Below are positions 17,790 to 25,602 of a DNA stretch of 64,000 nt, in pieces. Position numbers and translations under genes: made by a program. Under the pieces are notes generated by a model. That model saw only the letters and a program-made list of their open reading frames with translations. It was not told the DNA's origin and searched no databases. Positions within the stretch are counted from its first letter, which is position 1, and the number at the start of each line of letters is the position of its first letter. Source of the DNA: Thermocaproicibacter sp041859875 (GTDB lineage: Bacteria; Bacillota; Clostridia; Oscillospirales; Acutalibacteraceae). The stretch lies in the NCBI GenBank assembly GCA_041859875.1, contig JBFLFY010000003.1, positions 45,200 through 109,199 of the forward strand. Direction: 5' to 3'.

Positions 17790-18176
17790 ATGGCCGATAC
17801 CGTACTAAAAAAAGAATGCCTCGTTACAAAAGAAATGCTTGCCGACCATGTGGGAAGCGGCTCGCTGCCGGTGCTGGCAACGCCGGTTGTTTCCGCTCTG
17901 TTTGAGGGCGCAGCCGCAGAGCTTGCGCAGCGCACCCTGCCCGAAGGAATTACAACCGTCGGCACGGAAATTACCGTACGCCACACCGCGCCTACACCGT
18001 GCGGTGCAAAAATCACTGTGGAGGCTGAACTGACCGAACAAACCGACCGTGTTTTCCGCTTCCGCCTTACGGCAAGCGATGAAACCGGCGTCATTGCTTC
18101 CGGCGAGCATGAGCGCGTCAGCGTAAAAGCCGAGCGCTTCGTGCAGAAAGCACAGGGCAGGAAGGCACAGGCATGA
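17790..18176 (+). CDS. hotdog-fold thioesterase, FlK-like
   Basis: A 128-residue single hotdog domain resembling fluoroacetyl-CoA thioesterase FlK and related acyl-CoA thioesterases. The segment TPVVSALFEGAAAEL corresponds to the helix with the catalytic Thr and Glu. VGTEITVRHTAPTPCG and SGEHERVSV supply the strand with the active-site His region. Fluoroacetate is unlikely as a substrate; a housekeeping acyl-CoA is more probable. The ATG at 17790 follows ATGGAGGAACG. A TATAAT (about 17742) lies upstream. It overlaps the HAD gene by 4 bp (ATGA). Confidence 0.8.
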   Translation: MADTVLKKECLVTKEMLADHVGSGSLPVLATPVVSALFEGAAAELAQRTLPEGITTVGTEITVRHTAPTPCGAKITVEAELTEQTDRVFRFRLTASDETGVIASGEHERVSVKAERFVQKAQGRKAQA

Positions 18177-18826
18177 AGTCAAAATACGGCATGGTGCTTT
18201 TCGACCTTGACGGCACCCTCACAGACTCCGGCCCCGGCATTATGGCCTCGGTTCACTTTGCACTGGGGAAAATGAATCTGCCGGTTCCGCCGCGGTCTGT
18301 GCTGCGCCGTTTTGTCGGCCCGCCGCTTTTCACCAGTTTTACACAGCTGTGCGGCATGACGCCGAAGCAGGCGGAAACAGCTATCGGCTATTTTCGGGAA
18401 GCGTACAGCGAGAGCGGCGTTTACAACAACTCCGTTTACCCCGGCATACCGGAAACGCTGGAATCCCTGCGCAAATCTGGTGCAAGGCTGGCTGTGGCAA
18501 CTTCTAAGCCGGGGTCGATGACGAAAGTGGTGCTGGAGCATTTTGGCCTGCTGAAGTATTTTGACTTTGTTTCGGCCGCCGACGAAAGCGACAAATGCGC
18601 GGGCAAGGAAGAGCTGATCCTTCCGGTGCTGAAAAAAGCGAGCCTGGCTCCGGCCCAGGCGGTCATGATTGGCGACACAAAGTTTGACACTGCCGGTGCG
18701 GAAAATGCGGGGACGGCATTTCTTGGCGTCCTGTACGGCTTTGGCACAGAAGAGGAAATGCGCCGCGAAGGTGCTTCCGTTTTTGCTCATACGGCAGAAG
18801 AGATTTCCAGCCTGCTGCTTTCGTAA
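18173..18826 (+). CDS. HAD-superfamily phosphatase, phosphoglycolate phosphatase-like
   Basis: A 217-residue HAD hydrolase with motif I FDLDGTLTDSG, a Thr/Ser motif II region (VATSKPG), Lys after the cap, and motif IV IGDTKFDTAGAENAG. The helical cap (residues ~20-85) is like that of Gph/PpaX enzymes, which dephosphorylate phosphoglycolate, or PPi made by HPr kinase. The exact substrate cannot be read from sequence. It is translationally coupled to the upstream thioesterase gene by an ATGA overlap. Confidence 0.85.
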   Translation: MKSKYGMVLFDLDGTLTDSGPGIMASVHFALGKMNLPVPPRSVLRRFVGPPLFTSFTQLCGMTPKQAETAIGYFREAYSESGVYNNSVYPGIPETLESLRKSGARLAVATSKPGSMTKVVLEHFGLLKYFDFVSAADESDKCAGKEELILPVLKKASLAPAQAVMIGDTKFDTAGAENAGTAFLGVLYGFGTEEEMRREGASVFAHTAEEISSLLLS

Positions 18827-18830
18827 GTGG

Positions 18831-18859
18831 TTGACAAAACAGGCTTTTCGCGCTATGAT
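18831..18859 (+). promoter_or_regulatory. promoter of the thiT transcript
   Basis: Consensus -35 TTGACA at 18831-18836, a 17-bp spacer, and -10 TATGAT at 18854-18859, just after the HAD stop and about 20 bp before the riboswitch. Confidence 0.85.
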
Positions 18860-18877
18860 AGCTGTTGACAACCGAAT

Positions 18878-18966
18878 ATGGGGTGCTGGGTATTCCCGGC
18901 TGAGACTGAACGGACTGACGTTCTAAACCCTTAACCTGATCTGGACAATGCCAGCGTAGGAAACAA
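18878..18966 (+). promoter_or_regulatory. TPP riboswitch (THI box)
   Basis: The conserved elements GGGGTGC, GGCTGAGA, ACCCTTAACCTGATCTGG and AATGCCAGCGTAGG are all in order. It senses thiamine pyrophosphate. A strong terminator follows within 15 bp, so control is by transcription attenuation of thiT. Confidence 0.96.
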
Positions 18967-18976
18967 AACGATTTTA

Positions 18977-19008
18977 ACGCTCCGCGGCATTTCCGCGGAG
19001 CGTTTTTT
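18977..19008 (+). terminator. riboswitch-controlled terminator
   Basis: A perfect 11-bp stem ACGCTCCGCGG/CCGCGGAGCGT followed by TTTTTT. It forms the off-state of the TPP riboswitch. Confidence 0.93.
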
Positions 19009-19059
19009 GTCGCCGCCGGACAGCCCTGGTCAAATTTGAACCTATGGAGGGTATGTAAA

Positions 19060-19665
19060 ATGAACACAAACACAAACCAGCCTGCGCAAAACGCGGGCAA
19101 AGCAAAAGGCGGCGTAAGCCCCGCTGTTCTGCGCCTTGTGGAAAGCGCCATTATGATTGGCCTTGCCACAGCGCTCAGCATGGTAAAGCTTTTCAAAATG
19201 CCGCTCGGCGGCTCCGTCACACTGTGCAGCATGCTGCCGATTCTGCTGATTGGCTACAAGTACGGGCCAAAATGGGGCTTCGGCACCGGTTTCGCCTTTG
19301 GCCTTGTCAAGCTGCTGCTCGACCTTGGCGAAGCATTGGCGTGGGGCTTAACCCCCACGGCGCTTGTTATCTCGTTTGTTTTTGACTATCTCGTCGCGTT
19401 CGCTTTCCTTGGGCTTGCCGGGATTTACGGCAAGGGCCTGAAGCAGTACATTCTGGGCATGACGACCGCCGTCGTTCTTCGCTTTGTGTGCCATGTCATC
19501 GCGGGCGTTACGGCATATGCAAGCTGGATGCCAAAAGAGTGGGGAAGCAACCTGCTGGGGTATTCACTGACTTACAACGGCGCTTTCCTGCTGCCGGATT
19601 TCGGCATCTGCCTCGCCGTCGCCCTGCTGATTTACAAACCGATGAAAAAGTTTCTCGAAACCTGA
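19060..19665 (+). CDS. thiT: thiamine transporter, ECF S component
   Basis: Membrane substrate-binding subunit that takes up thiamine with the shared ECF energy-coupling module, which is not in this window. The 201 residues have six hydrophobic segments after a polar N-terminus. Thiamine-site-like features are the acidic segment LDLGEALAWG, a His in VCHVIAG followed by TAYASW, and the SLTYN stretch before the last helix. The ATG at 19060 follows GGAGGG; an in-frame start eight codons earlier lacks a site. TPP riboswitch control supports the assignment. Confidence 0.93.
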   Translation: MNTNTNQPAQNAGKAKGGVSPAVLRLVESAIMIGLATALSMVKLFKMPLGGSVTLCSMLPILLIGYKYGPKWGFGTGFAFGLVKLLLDLGEALAWGLTPTALVISFVFDYLVAFAFLGLAGIYGKGLKQYILGMTTAVVLRFVCHVIAGVTAYASWMPKEWGSNLLGYSLTYNGAFLLPDFGICLAVALLIYKPMKKFLET

Positions 19666-19670
19666 TTAGC

Positions 19671-19727
19671 CTTTTCTTCTAAGAAAAGGCCGGGCTTAAA
19701 GAACCAATGAATCTCGAAAAAGGGAAA
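19671..19727 (+). repeat. Module D repeat, copy 2
   Basis: AGCCTTTTCTT..AAGAAAAGGC hairpin right after the thiT stop, then the same tail (AAAGAACCAATGAATC..GAAAAAGGGAAA) as at 1421 and 47029. Confidence 0.8.
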
Positions 19728-19737
19728 ACGCCGTGCA

Positions 19738-19813
19738 GGGCACAAAGTGCCTTTCAATGCCTACGGCGCCCACGAGGAAAGCCTAGTGTAAAAAAGCAGC
19801 TTTCTTATCGCAG
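19738..19813 (+). repeat. Module C repeat, copy 3
   Basis: GGGCACAAAGTGCC hairpin, CCTACGGCGCCCACGAGG, then the CCTAGTGTAAAAAAGCAGC tail; near-identical to copy 2. Confidence 0.8.
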
Positions 19814-19859
19814 GGTTTCTATTTGAGCTTTTATATTTACAGGAGCTAATTTAAGGGTA

Positions 19860-19985
19860 AGCGCCGCGCAGCGTTTGGCTGCCCGCGAAGCGAGTGTGGC
19901 ATCATGGGGCCCTGATTCCAGCGCAGGCGCACACAAACCGTGGCCTTGCTGCCCCACCTTCTTTCGGCCTTATAAAAGGCGATTT
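19860..19985 (-). repeat. Module B repeat, partial reverse copy
   Basis: Left part of module B in reverse orientation (GCGAAGCGAGTGTGGC.., GGGGCCCTGATTCCAGC, CCTTATAAAAGGCGATTT). The right half is missing. Confidence 0.65.
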
Positions 19986-20006
19986 TAACCCGGGGATTCT
20001 TTTCCT

Positions 20007-20209
20007 AAATTCAAACTCATCTAGGTTTTTGCTTGCACTCAGGCCGTGCGGGCCCATCCTTTCGGTTCCGTCCGAAAGGATGCAAAGTACGTCCCGGGGG
20101 GATGAACAGGCTGGCCTCGTATTGGCTCCATTTCATCCCCCCGGTACCCCCGGCATCCGCACACGGCCTTACAGCGAACCGAACGGCGGATATTCTCTTA
20201 TTGACGGGG
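20007..20209 (-). repeat. Module A repeat, copy 7 (long subtype)
   Basis: Minus-orientation long module A, in the 800-bp gap between the convergent thiT and DUF4340 genes. Stems are intact. Confidence 0.85.
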
Positions 20210-20214
20210 ATTAC

Positions 20215-20402
20215 GGGGCACAAAGTGCCTTTCGCTGCCTACGGCGCCCACGAGGAAAGCAAACCAGGAAAAGAAGCTTTTTGCATCGCAAAGTTTTTGC
20301 TTGGGCTTCCATATTCTCGAAAGTCGATTTTTTAAAATGCGCCGCGCAGCATTTGGCTGCTTTCAGCGCAGGCGCGCACAGCCGCGGCCTTTTGAAATAA
20401 GC
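20215..20402 (+). repeat. Module C copy 4 with trailing module B fragment
   Basis: 20215-20290 is module C with its hairpin, though the tail has diverged (AAACCAGGAAAAGAAGC). 20337-20402 is a small reverse fragment of module B (GCGCCGCGCAGCATTTGGCTG, then GCGCAGGCGCGCACAG). Confidence 0.65.
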
Positions 20403-20467
20403 GATGCAGAAAAATTGTCGGTGCTCCTTTTCGGGGGCATCGGCAATTTATTTTTTACACCAGTATT

Positions 20468-21898
20468 TTATTTTGCGGCGAAAGACGTAAAGGCCTGCAA
20501 GGCGGTATCAACGTCGTTCTTCGTACAGAGGCCAAGGACTTTGCCGTTCTGCACCGCCGTATAATGGCCGTCGGCCAAGTAAAATTCAACAGTGTCTGTA
20601 CCCGTTTTGTCAAAGTAGCTGTATTTTATGGTAACAGCCGGCGTACCGGAAGGCTTTACGGAAGAATCCGCATACAGCAGAATGCCGATGAGCTTTTCGT
20701 ACGCGCCTTTATAGCCGTTGTCGTAATCCAGCGCTTTGCCGCTGGTTCCCGAAACTTTGTAAGCATACGCTTTTTTGTCTTCCGTCGAGGAAGAGGTCTT
20801 TTCGGTGCGTGTTACCGACGCCGTAGAAGCTTTACCCCCAGCAACAATGGAAATCTTTTTCACGGTTTCAATCTGCGGTGTAAAAGCCAGCTTGCTGCGA
20901 AGACCGAACAGGCTTTGCGCAGCAAAAGCCGAAACGCTGTCCGCCGAAACAGAGTAAACAACGTTTACGCCATCGACCATGGCATAGTAGCTTTTTCCGT
21001 TCTGAGCGCCAATGGTGATTTTGTAGTTTTTCTTGTTCACCGTATATTCGGCAACCGCAGTCGGCGAAGCAAACCCGTATTTTTTGAGAGTGGCTGCGTC
21101 CGGGTTCAAAGCCACGGCGGAATCCGCCGTCAGGCTGGAAAGGCACGTTTGCAGCGCGCTGAGGTTTGTTCCGTCCGCGTCATAAGCCATAGGCGAAACA
21201 ATGGAAAGCGTACCGCCGGAGCCTGCCTGCAGCACAACCGGCTGCGGGTATTTTGAGCCGCTCAGCGCAATCCTCGTAAACGAAGGCTGTGTGGAAGCGT
21301 CCCCGCCAAGTGAAACCAACTGTTTTTTCACAAAATACGGCGCGCCTTCCAACAAGCCAGCGTTAACGCTTACCACATAAACAGTGCTGGAATTTTCACT
21401 GCACAGATAGCGTGCCGAAGGATCCGTGGCAGTCGCGTTGCCGATTTTATAGCGGAACGTGGAGCCGTCTTTGAACAAAACCTCAACGGAAGCCTGCGGG
21501 TCGGAAAGCCCGTAATCGGAAAGGCTGCTTACCGTGCCGAGGTTTTTAGTTGCCGTAAGGCTGAAGCCGTTCTGCAGGACGGAAGAGGTTTCGTCCGTGT
21601 CTACCGGGCAGCCCGCAAGCTCTTTCACTGTGTAGGTTACGGAAGCAGAAGAGGCGGCGGAAGAAGTCAGGCTGCTTTGCCCAGCCGGGACAAGCGTATA
21701 GCTTCCCTTCCGGTTCGTTACTTTCATGGAAACCACATTTTGGCTGGACTGCGAAACCAGCTTGATGTTTGCACTCGACGAGGCGCCGTCCGAAGAAGAG
21801 GAGCCGGAGCCGCCCACCCTGGTCAGGGCAAAGACCGCCCCGCCCAGCACGGCGGCGGTTACTGCGACGATTATAATATTTCTAGTTCCGCTTTTCAT
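20468..21898 (-). CDS. DUF4340 domain protein, membrane-anchored
   Basis: A 476-residue protein with one N-terminal hydrophobic anchor (NIIIVAVTAAVLGGAVFAL), a Ser/Gly-rich linker, and a long extracytoplasmic part of repeated beta-rich units like DUF4340. Two units are visible, around residues 120-160 (SLSDYGLSDPQASVEVLFKD) and 260-300 (LKKYGFASPTAVAEYTVNKK). Function is unknown; such proteins accompany GldG-like ABC systems. It starts 1 bp after the GldG-like gene's stop, the last gene of the operon. Confidence 0.85.
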   Translation of the reverse strand: MKSGTRNIIIVAVTAAVLGGAVFALTRVGGSGSSSSDGASSSANIKLVSQSSQNVVSMKVTNRKGSYTLVPAGQSSLTSSAASSASVTYTVKELAGCPVDTDETSSVLQNGFSLTATKNLGTVSSLSDYGLSDPQASVEVLFKDGSTFRYKIGNATATDPSARYLCSENSSTVYVVSVNAGLLEGAPYFVKKQLVSLGGDASTQPSFTRIALSGSKYPQPVVLQAGSGGTLSIVSPMAYDADGTNLSALQTCLSSLTADSAVALNPDAATLKKYGFASPTAVAEYTVNKKNYKITIGAQNGKSYYAMVDGVNVVYSVSADSVSAFAAQSLFGLRSKLAFTPQIETVKKISIVAGGKASTASVTRTEKTSSSTEDKKAYAYKVSGTSGKALDYDNGYKGAYEKLIGILLYADSSVKPSGTPAVTIKYSYFDKTGTDTVEFYLADGHYTAVQNGKVLGLCTKNDVDTALQAFTSFAAK

Positions 21899-21899
21899 G

Positions 21900-23531
21900 T
21901 TACAGTGCCCTCCTCCTGCGGTATACGATAATACCGGCTACAACAACGGCCAGCGGGAACAGCACCAAAAACACGCCGTACCCAAGGGCATTCATGGCGC
22001 CGGTGTTCAGGGAAATATCCTTGGCGTAAAGTTCATGGTTTGTTGTTGTAACCTTGGTGGCATCACTGCCTGTGCCTGCCGCATAGTGCGAAAGATCGGC
22101 AGCATAAGCGGCGTTGCCGAACGCGGTGGCATTCAGAAAGTCACTCGCGAAAAGGTATGTGGAGCCAAGGGCAATGACGTTTGCGTGAACGGTTTTGCCG
22201 TTTACTTCCATGGTATCCTGCGAAAGCGCGCCAATGTTCTGCGCACTCTGCGCCGAAGGAGTCTTGCTTTCGCCTTTGTAAACAACGGTGGTGTCATTTG
22301 ACTTAATCAGCGAATAGGTGTTCTTTGTGCCGACCGTCTTGGCGGTAATGTTAATCGGGCAGGAATACGGCGTAAGAAAGTAGCCGTAATCCGTCTTGGT
22401 GCCGCCGAGCTTCAGTTCTGTTTGAATATTGGAAAGGAAATTGAGGCTGCTACCGTCACACTTCTGCGCGTCCGTTTCCTCAATATAGGAATCCGACTGT
22501 GCGGAAAGACCCCACTGCGCAAGGTAGGAGTTCAGCTTCGGCAGCATTCCCTGGCCCGCGCTGTAGGTAATCAGCACAGAGCGGTCGGAAGAAGAAGACT
22601 TGTCATGCAGGAAAGCCTCAATCTTCGCCGTTTCGGCATCGGTCAGGTCGGTTGTAGGGCAGCCAATGACGAGCAACTGCGTTTTCTCCGGAATTTTTTC
22701 CGTCAGCAGGTTGAAGTCCTTCGTTTCAAAGCTGTTGCTCTTCAGCAGCTTCTGGTAAGCGGAAGAATCCATCTTCTCGGAATGGCTGGTGTCAAACGCG
22801 GCAACCGGCACACTTTCGGAAGTGACCTGGTTCAGCGCCGACGCAATAGAGGCGTCTACATTGGAGTAATAGGTAGCGCTGGTACCGTCGCTGCTGGCCT
22901 GTGAAGTGAAAAGGTCACTTACGGTAAGCACGCGGTAGCGTTTGTCAGTCACGACAACGACATCGCCTGCCGTGAGATTGTCGCCCTGGTATTTGGCGGC
23001 AAAAGCGGGGTCTTTGTCAAGGTCAATATAATTGAGGGTAATGTTGGAGTTCCGCTCGGCCGTCTTTGAAAGCAGGCGGCTGACCTGCGAGTAATCCGCG
23101 CCGTTTACAACCTGGTTGCTTTCGCAGGCAGCTTTTGTGGCGCAGACGGTAATCGTGGTCGAAATCTTAACTTTATCAACAATTTGCACGGCTTGTGTGG
23201 AAAGTGTGTTCGTCCCGCTCTTGGTCACATCTACATTGATGGACGGGTACTTGTCACTTAAGATGCCTACAAGCACATTGACTAAGACAACAACGGCAAT
23301 AAACCCGGCGGTGAAAGCCGTTGCGGTGCCGCCGTGTTTAAATCTTTCACTCTGAAAGAAAGAAGGCCCGTCCTTCTTTTTTTTCTGCTTTTGCTGCGGT
23401 TTGGCTTCTTCGGAAGGCTGTGCTTCCGCCTTTGCCTCTTCTGCGGCAGTTTCCGCAGGGCTTTCGGTTTCCTTTTCGGGTGAAACGGTTTCTTCCGGGC
23501 TCTGCTTCTGCGGTTCTTTTTCCTGATTCAT
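21900..23531 (-). CDS. GldG-like ABC auxiliary protein
   Basis: A 543-residue membrane protein resembling the GldG/ABC-auxiliary family. The N-terminus is a ~70-residue Glu/Lys/Gln-rich disordered cytoplasmic stretch (KPQQKQKKKKDG). One membrane span follows (TAGFIAVVVLVNVLVGIL), then a large extracytoplasmic domain (PVAAFDTSHSEK, LLVIGCPTTDLTDAE), and a second span at the end (YGVFLVLFPLAVVVAGIIVYRR is slightly interrupted by charge at its end). The ATG at 23531 follows GGGGG. What the complex moves or senses here is unknown. Confidence 0.82.
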   Translation of the reverse strand: MNQEKEPQKQSPEETVSPEKETESPAETAAEEAKAEAQPSEEAKPQQKQKKKKDGPSFFQSERFKHGGTATAFTAGFIAVVVLVNVLVGILSDKYPSINVDVTKSGTNTLSTQAVQIVDKVKISTTITVCATKAACESNQVVNGADYSQVSRLLSKTAERNSNITLNYIDLDKDPAFAAKYQGDNLTAGDVVVVTDKRYRVLTVSDLFTSQASSDGTSATYYSNVDASIASALNQVTSESVPVAAFDTSHSEKMDSSAYQKLLKSNSFETKDFNLLTEKIPEKTQLLVIGCPTTDLTDAETAKIEAFLHDKSSSSDRSVLITYSAGQGMLPKLNSYLAQWGLSAQSDSYIEETDAQKCDGSSLNFLSNIQTELKLGGTKTDYGYFLTPYSCPINITAKTVGTKNTYSLIKSNDTTVVYKGESKTPSAQSAQNIGALSQDTMEVNGKTVHANVIALGSTYLFASDFLNATAFGNAAYAADLSHYAAGTGSDATKVTTTNHELYAKDISLNTGAMNALGYGVFLVLFPLAVVVAGIIVYRRRRAL

Positions 23532-23545
23532 TTTCGTTTCCCCCT

Positions 23546-24253
23546 TTAGCTCCATCTTCTGCTTTCAAGCTTGCGCGCGGTTAAAAACAGGAAAACCGCG
23601 GCGATGCTTAAAAAGTACACAAGGCTTGAAATGTTGAAAATGCCATTCGAAAACGGCTGGAAACGGCTGTCGAACGAAATCCAGTTCAGCGCGTTCTTGA
23701 GTGCTTCGTTTGAAGCATTGCCGGTAAGGCCGCCCACAAGCAGCAGCAGCATGGAGATGCCAAATGTGCCGATAGCCGCGACAATCTGGCTCTGCGTCAG
23801 CGACGAAACAAAGATACCGATGGCAATCAGCGAACCGCCGCACAGCAGCATACCAACGAACGTACAGAAAATCTTTGCCCAGTCCGGCGAAGAGAAAAAC
23901 GTGATGATAACGGCCGGAACCAGCGTTGCGGCAAGCGCAATGGCAAACATGAGGAACGCTGCGAGGAACTTGCCCATCACAATGGAGAATACGCCGACAG
24001 GCGCAGTGAGCAGCCCCTGGTCGCTTTTGTTCTTAATTTCTTCGCTGAACGTGCGCATGGTGATAATGGGAAGAAGAATCACCATAATCCAGACGAGCAG
24101 CGCGCTGTAAATAACCGGGATATAGTCGGAAGACTGCAGGAACAGCACCTGCGTGTAGTACAAACCGAACAGCAGGAGCATAATGCCCAGAAACACATAT
24201 CCTACAGGTGAATGAAAATAGCTTTTCAGCTCTTTTTTAGCAATAGCGGTCAA
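23546..24253 (-). CDS. ABC-2 type transporter permease, GldF-like
   Basis: A 235-residue permease with six hydrophobic segments. The N-terminus (IAKKELKSYFHSPVGYVFLG) and the segment FSEEIKNKSDQGLLTAPVG are hallmarks of the ABC-2 permease family paired with GldG-like proteins. It overlaps the upstream ATPase gene by 4 bp and ends 14 bp before the GldG-like start. It probably forms the membrane channel of the complex. Confidence 0.88.
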   Translation of the reverse strand: MTAIAKKELKSYFHSPVGYVFLGIMLLLFGLYYTQVLFLQSSDYIPVIYSALLVWIMVILLPIITMRTFSEEIKNKSDQGLLTAPVGVFSIVMGKFLAAFLMFAIALAATLVPAVIITFFSSPDWAKIFCTFVGMLLCGGSLIAIGIFVSSLTQSQIVAAIGTFGISMLLLLVGGLTGNASNEALKNALNWISFDSRFQPFSNGIFNISSLVYFLSIAAVFLFLTARKLESRRWS

Positions 24254-25236
24254 TGTTTTTCGCCGTCCTTTCCAAAAGCTTTGGCGGCATTGTCACTCAG
24301 GTAAGTGGCGCCGGTCAGCCGCAGGAAAACATCTTCCAGCGAAAGCTGGCTGCTTTCCATCTCAAGAATCGGCCAATTCTGTTTTGCTGCGAGGTTGAAA
24401 AGCGGACGGCGGATTTCCGTACCCGCGCGGCCGGTCACCTCGTACTGATGCACCTCCGGCTCTTTGCGGCCGTCGTCGCATACATCCAGCACGCCCGGAA
24501 TCTGCTTTAAGGAACGCACAATCTCTTCGGCGTTTCCTTCCATGCGCACCGTAAGCTTCTGCCGGCCGCCCTCGCTGCTGTGTTCCAGCTCGCTTGGTGT
24601 GCCGTCCGCCACAATGCGGCCTTTATTGATAATGATAATGCGGTCGGCAATGGCCTGAACCTCCGGCAGAATATGCGAGCTTAAAATAACGGTGTGGTTT
24701 TTGCCGAGGTTCTTGATCAGGTTGCGCACCTCGATAATCTGCTTTGGGTCAAGGCCGACGGTCGGCTCGTCCAGAATCAGCACAGGAGGGTTGCCAACAA
24801 GCGCCTGGGCAAGGCCGACCCGCTGCCGGTAGCCTTTGGAAAGATTGGCAATCAGCCGGCCGGAAACGTCCGCCACACGCGTAAGGGTACAGATTTCCCG
24901 AAGATGTTTTTCCCGCGGAAGCGTAACCTTTTTCAGGTTGTAAACAAAATTCAGGTACTCTTTTACCGTCATTTCGGGGTAAAGCGGCGGAATTTCCGGC
25001 AGGTAGCCAATCAGCTTTTTCGCTTCGTTTGGCTCGTCGAGGGTATTGTGGCCGCCAATCTCCACAGAACCATCACTTGCGGAGATATAGCCCGTTACAA
25101 TGTTCATTGTGGTGGATTTTCCCGCGCCGTTCGGCCCGAGAAACCCAACCACGGTATTTTCGCCCACGGAAAAGCTTACGTGGCTCAGCGCCGTATTCTC
25201 CCCGTAGCGTTTTGAGAGGTTTTTCACCTCAATCAT
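24250..25236 (-). CDS. ABC transporter ATPase, GldA-like
   Basis: A 328-residue ABC ATPase. Walker A is GPNGAGKST, the Q-loop region is GYLPEIPPLYPEMT, the signature is NLSKGYRQRVGLAQA, Walker B is PVLILDEPTVGLD and the switch His is in ILSSHILPE. An extra ~110-residue C-terminal domain (EEIVRSLKQIPGVLDV) is typical of ABC-2 drug/lipid/Gld exporters. It is the first gene of a four-gene operon. A palindrome TGTAACTTACA lies directly upstream. Confidence 0.92.
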   Translation of the reverse strand: MIEVKNLSKRYGENTALSHVSFSVGENTVVGFLGPNGAGKSTTMNIVTGYISASDGSVEIGGHNTLDEPNEAKKLIGYLPEIPPLYPEMTVKEYLNFVYNLKKVTLPREKHLREICTLTRVADVSGRLIANLSKGYRQRVGLAQALVGNPPVLILDEPTVGLDPKQIIEVRNLIKNLGKNHTVILSSHILPEVQAIADRIIIINKGRIVADGTPSELEHSSEGGRQKLTVRMEGNAEEIVRSLKQIPGVLDVCDDGRKEPEVHQYEVTGRAGTEIRRPLFNLAAKQNWPILEMESSQLSLEDVFLRLTGATYLSDNAAKAFGKDGEKH

Positions 25237-25252
25237 GGATGCATCCCTCCTG

Positions 25253-25263
25253 TGTAACTTACA
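25253..25263. promoter_or_regulatory. palindromic operator candidate of the ABC operon
   Basis: A perfect palindrome TGTAA-C-TTACA, 17 bp upstream of the ATPase start. The shape suits a GntR-type regulator, but no such gene is in the window. Confidence 0.4.
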
Positions 25264-25462
25264 TAGTGCTATCTTTTATTTTAGCAATATTTTTTGCTTC
25301 AAATGTAAACATTCCTTGAATAGTTCGTTATTTTAAAACGATTAGCGCAGCAAAAAGCCGGTGATTTTTGGTAATTATAGCCTTTCGGGCAGGAAAGCGC
25401 CTTTTTCCGTAAAAGTTTCTGCAGCAGAAATACAGTGCAGGACACGGAATTTTCTCTAACAT

Positions 25463-25492
25463 TTGACAACCGCCCCGCCCCGCCGCTATAAT
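25463..25492 (+). promoter_or_regulatory. promoter of the DUF1015 gene
   Basis: Consensus -35 TTGACA at 25463, an 18-bp spacer, and -10 TATAAT at 25487. The ~100-nt leader is GC-rich with GCCCGCCGCGCGGGGCGGC, able to fold into a stem. Confidence 0.8.
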
Positions 25493-25602
25493 AATTTTTA
25501 GCACGGTGTACCGCTGAAACGCGGCCCGCCGGAACGAAGCCAACGCCCGCCGCGCGGGGCGGCTCCGCTTAAAAAAACAGCGCGGAGAAACGGTGAAACA
25601 GT

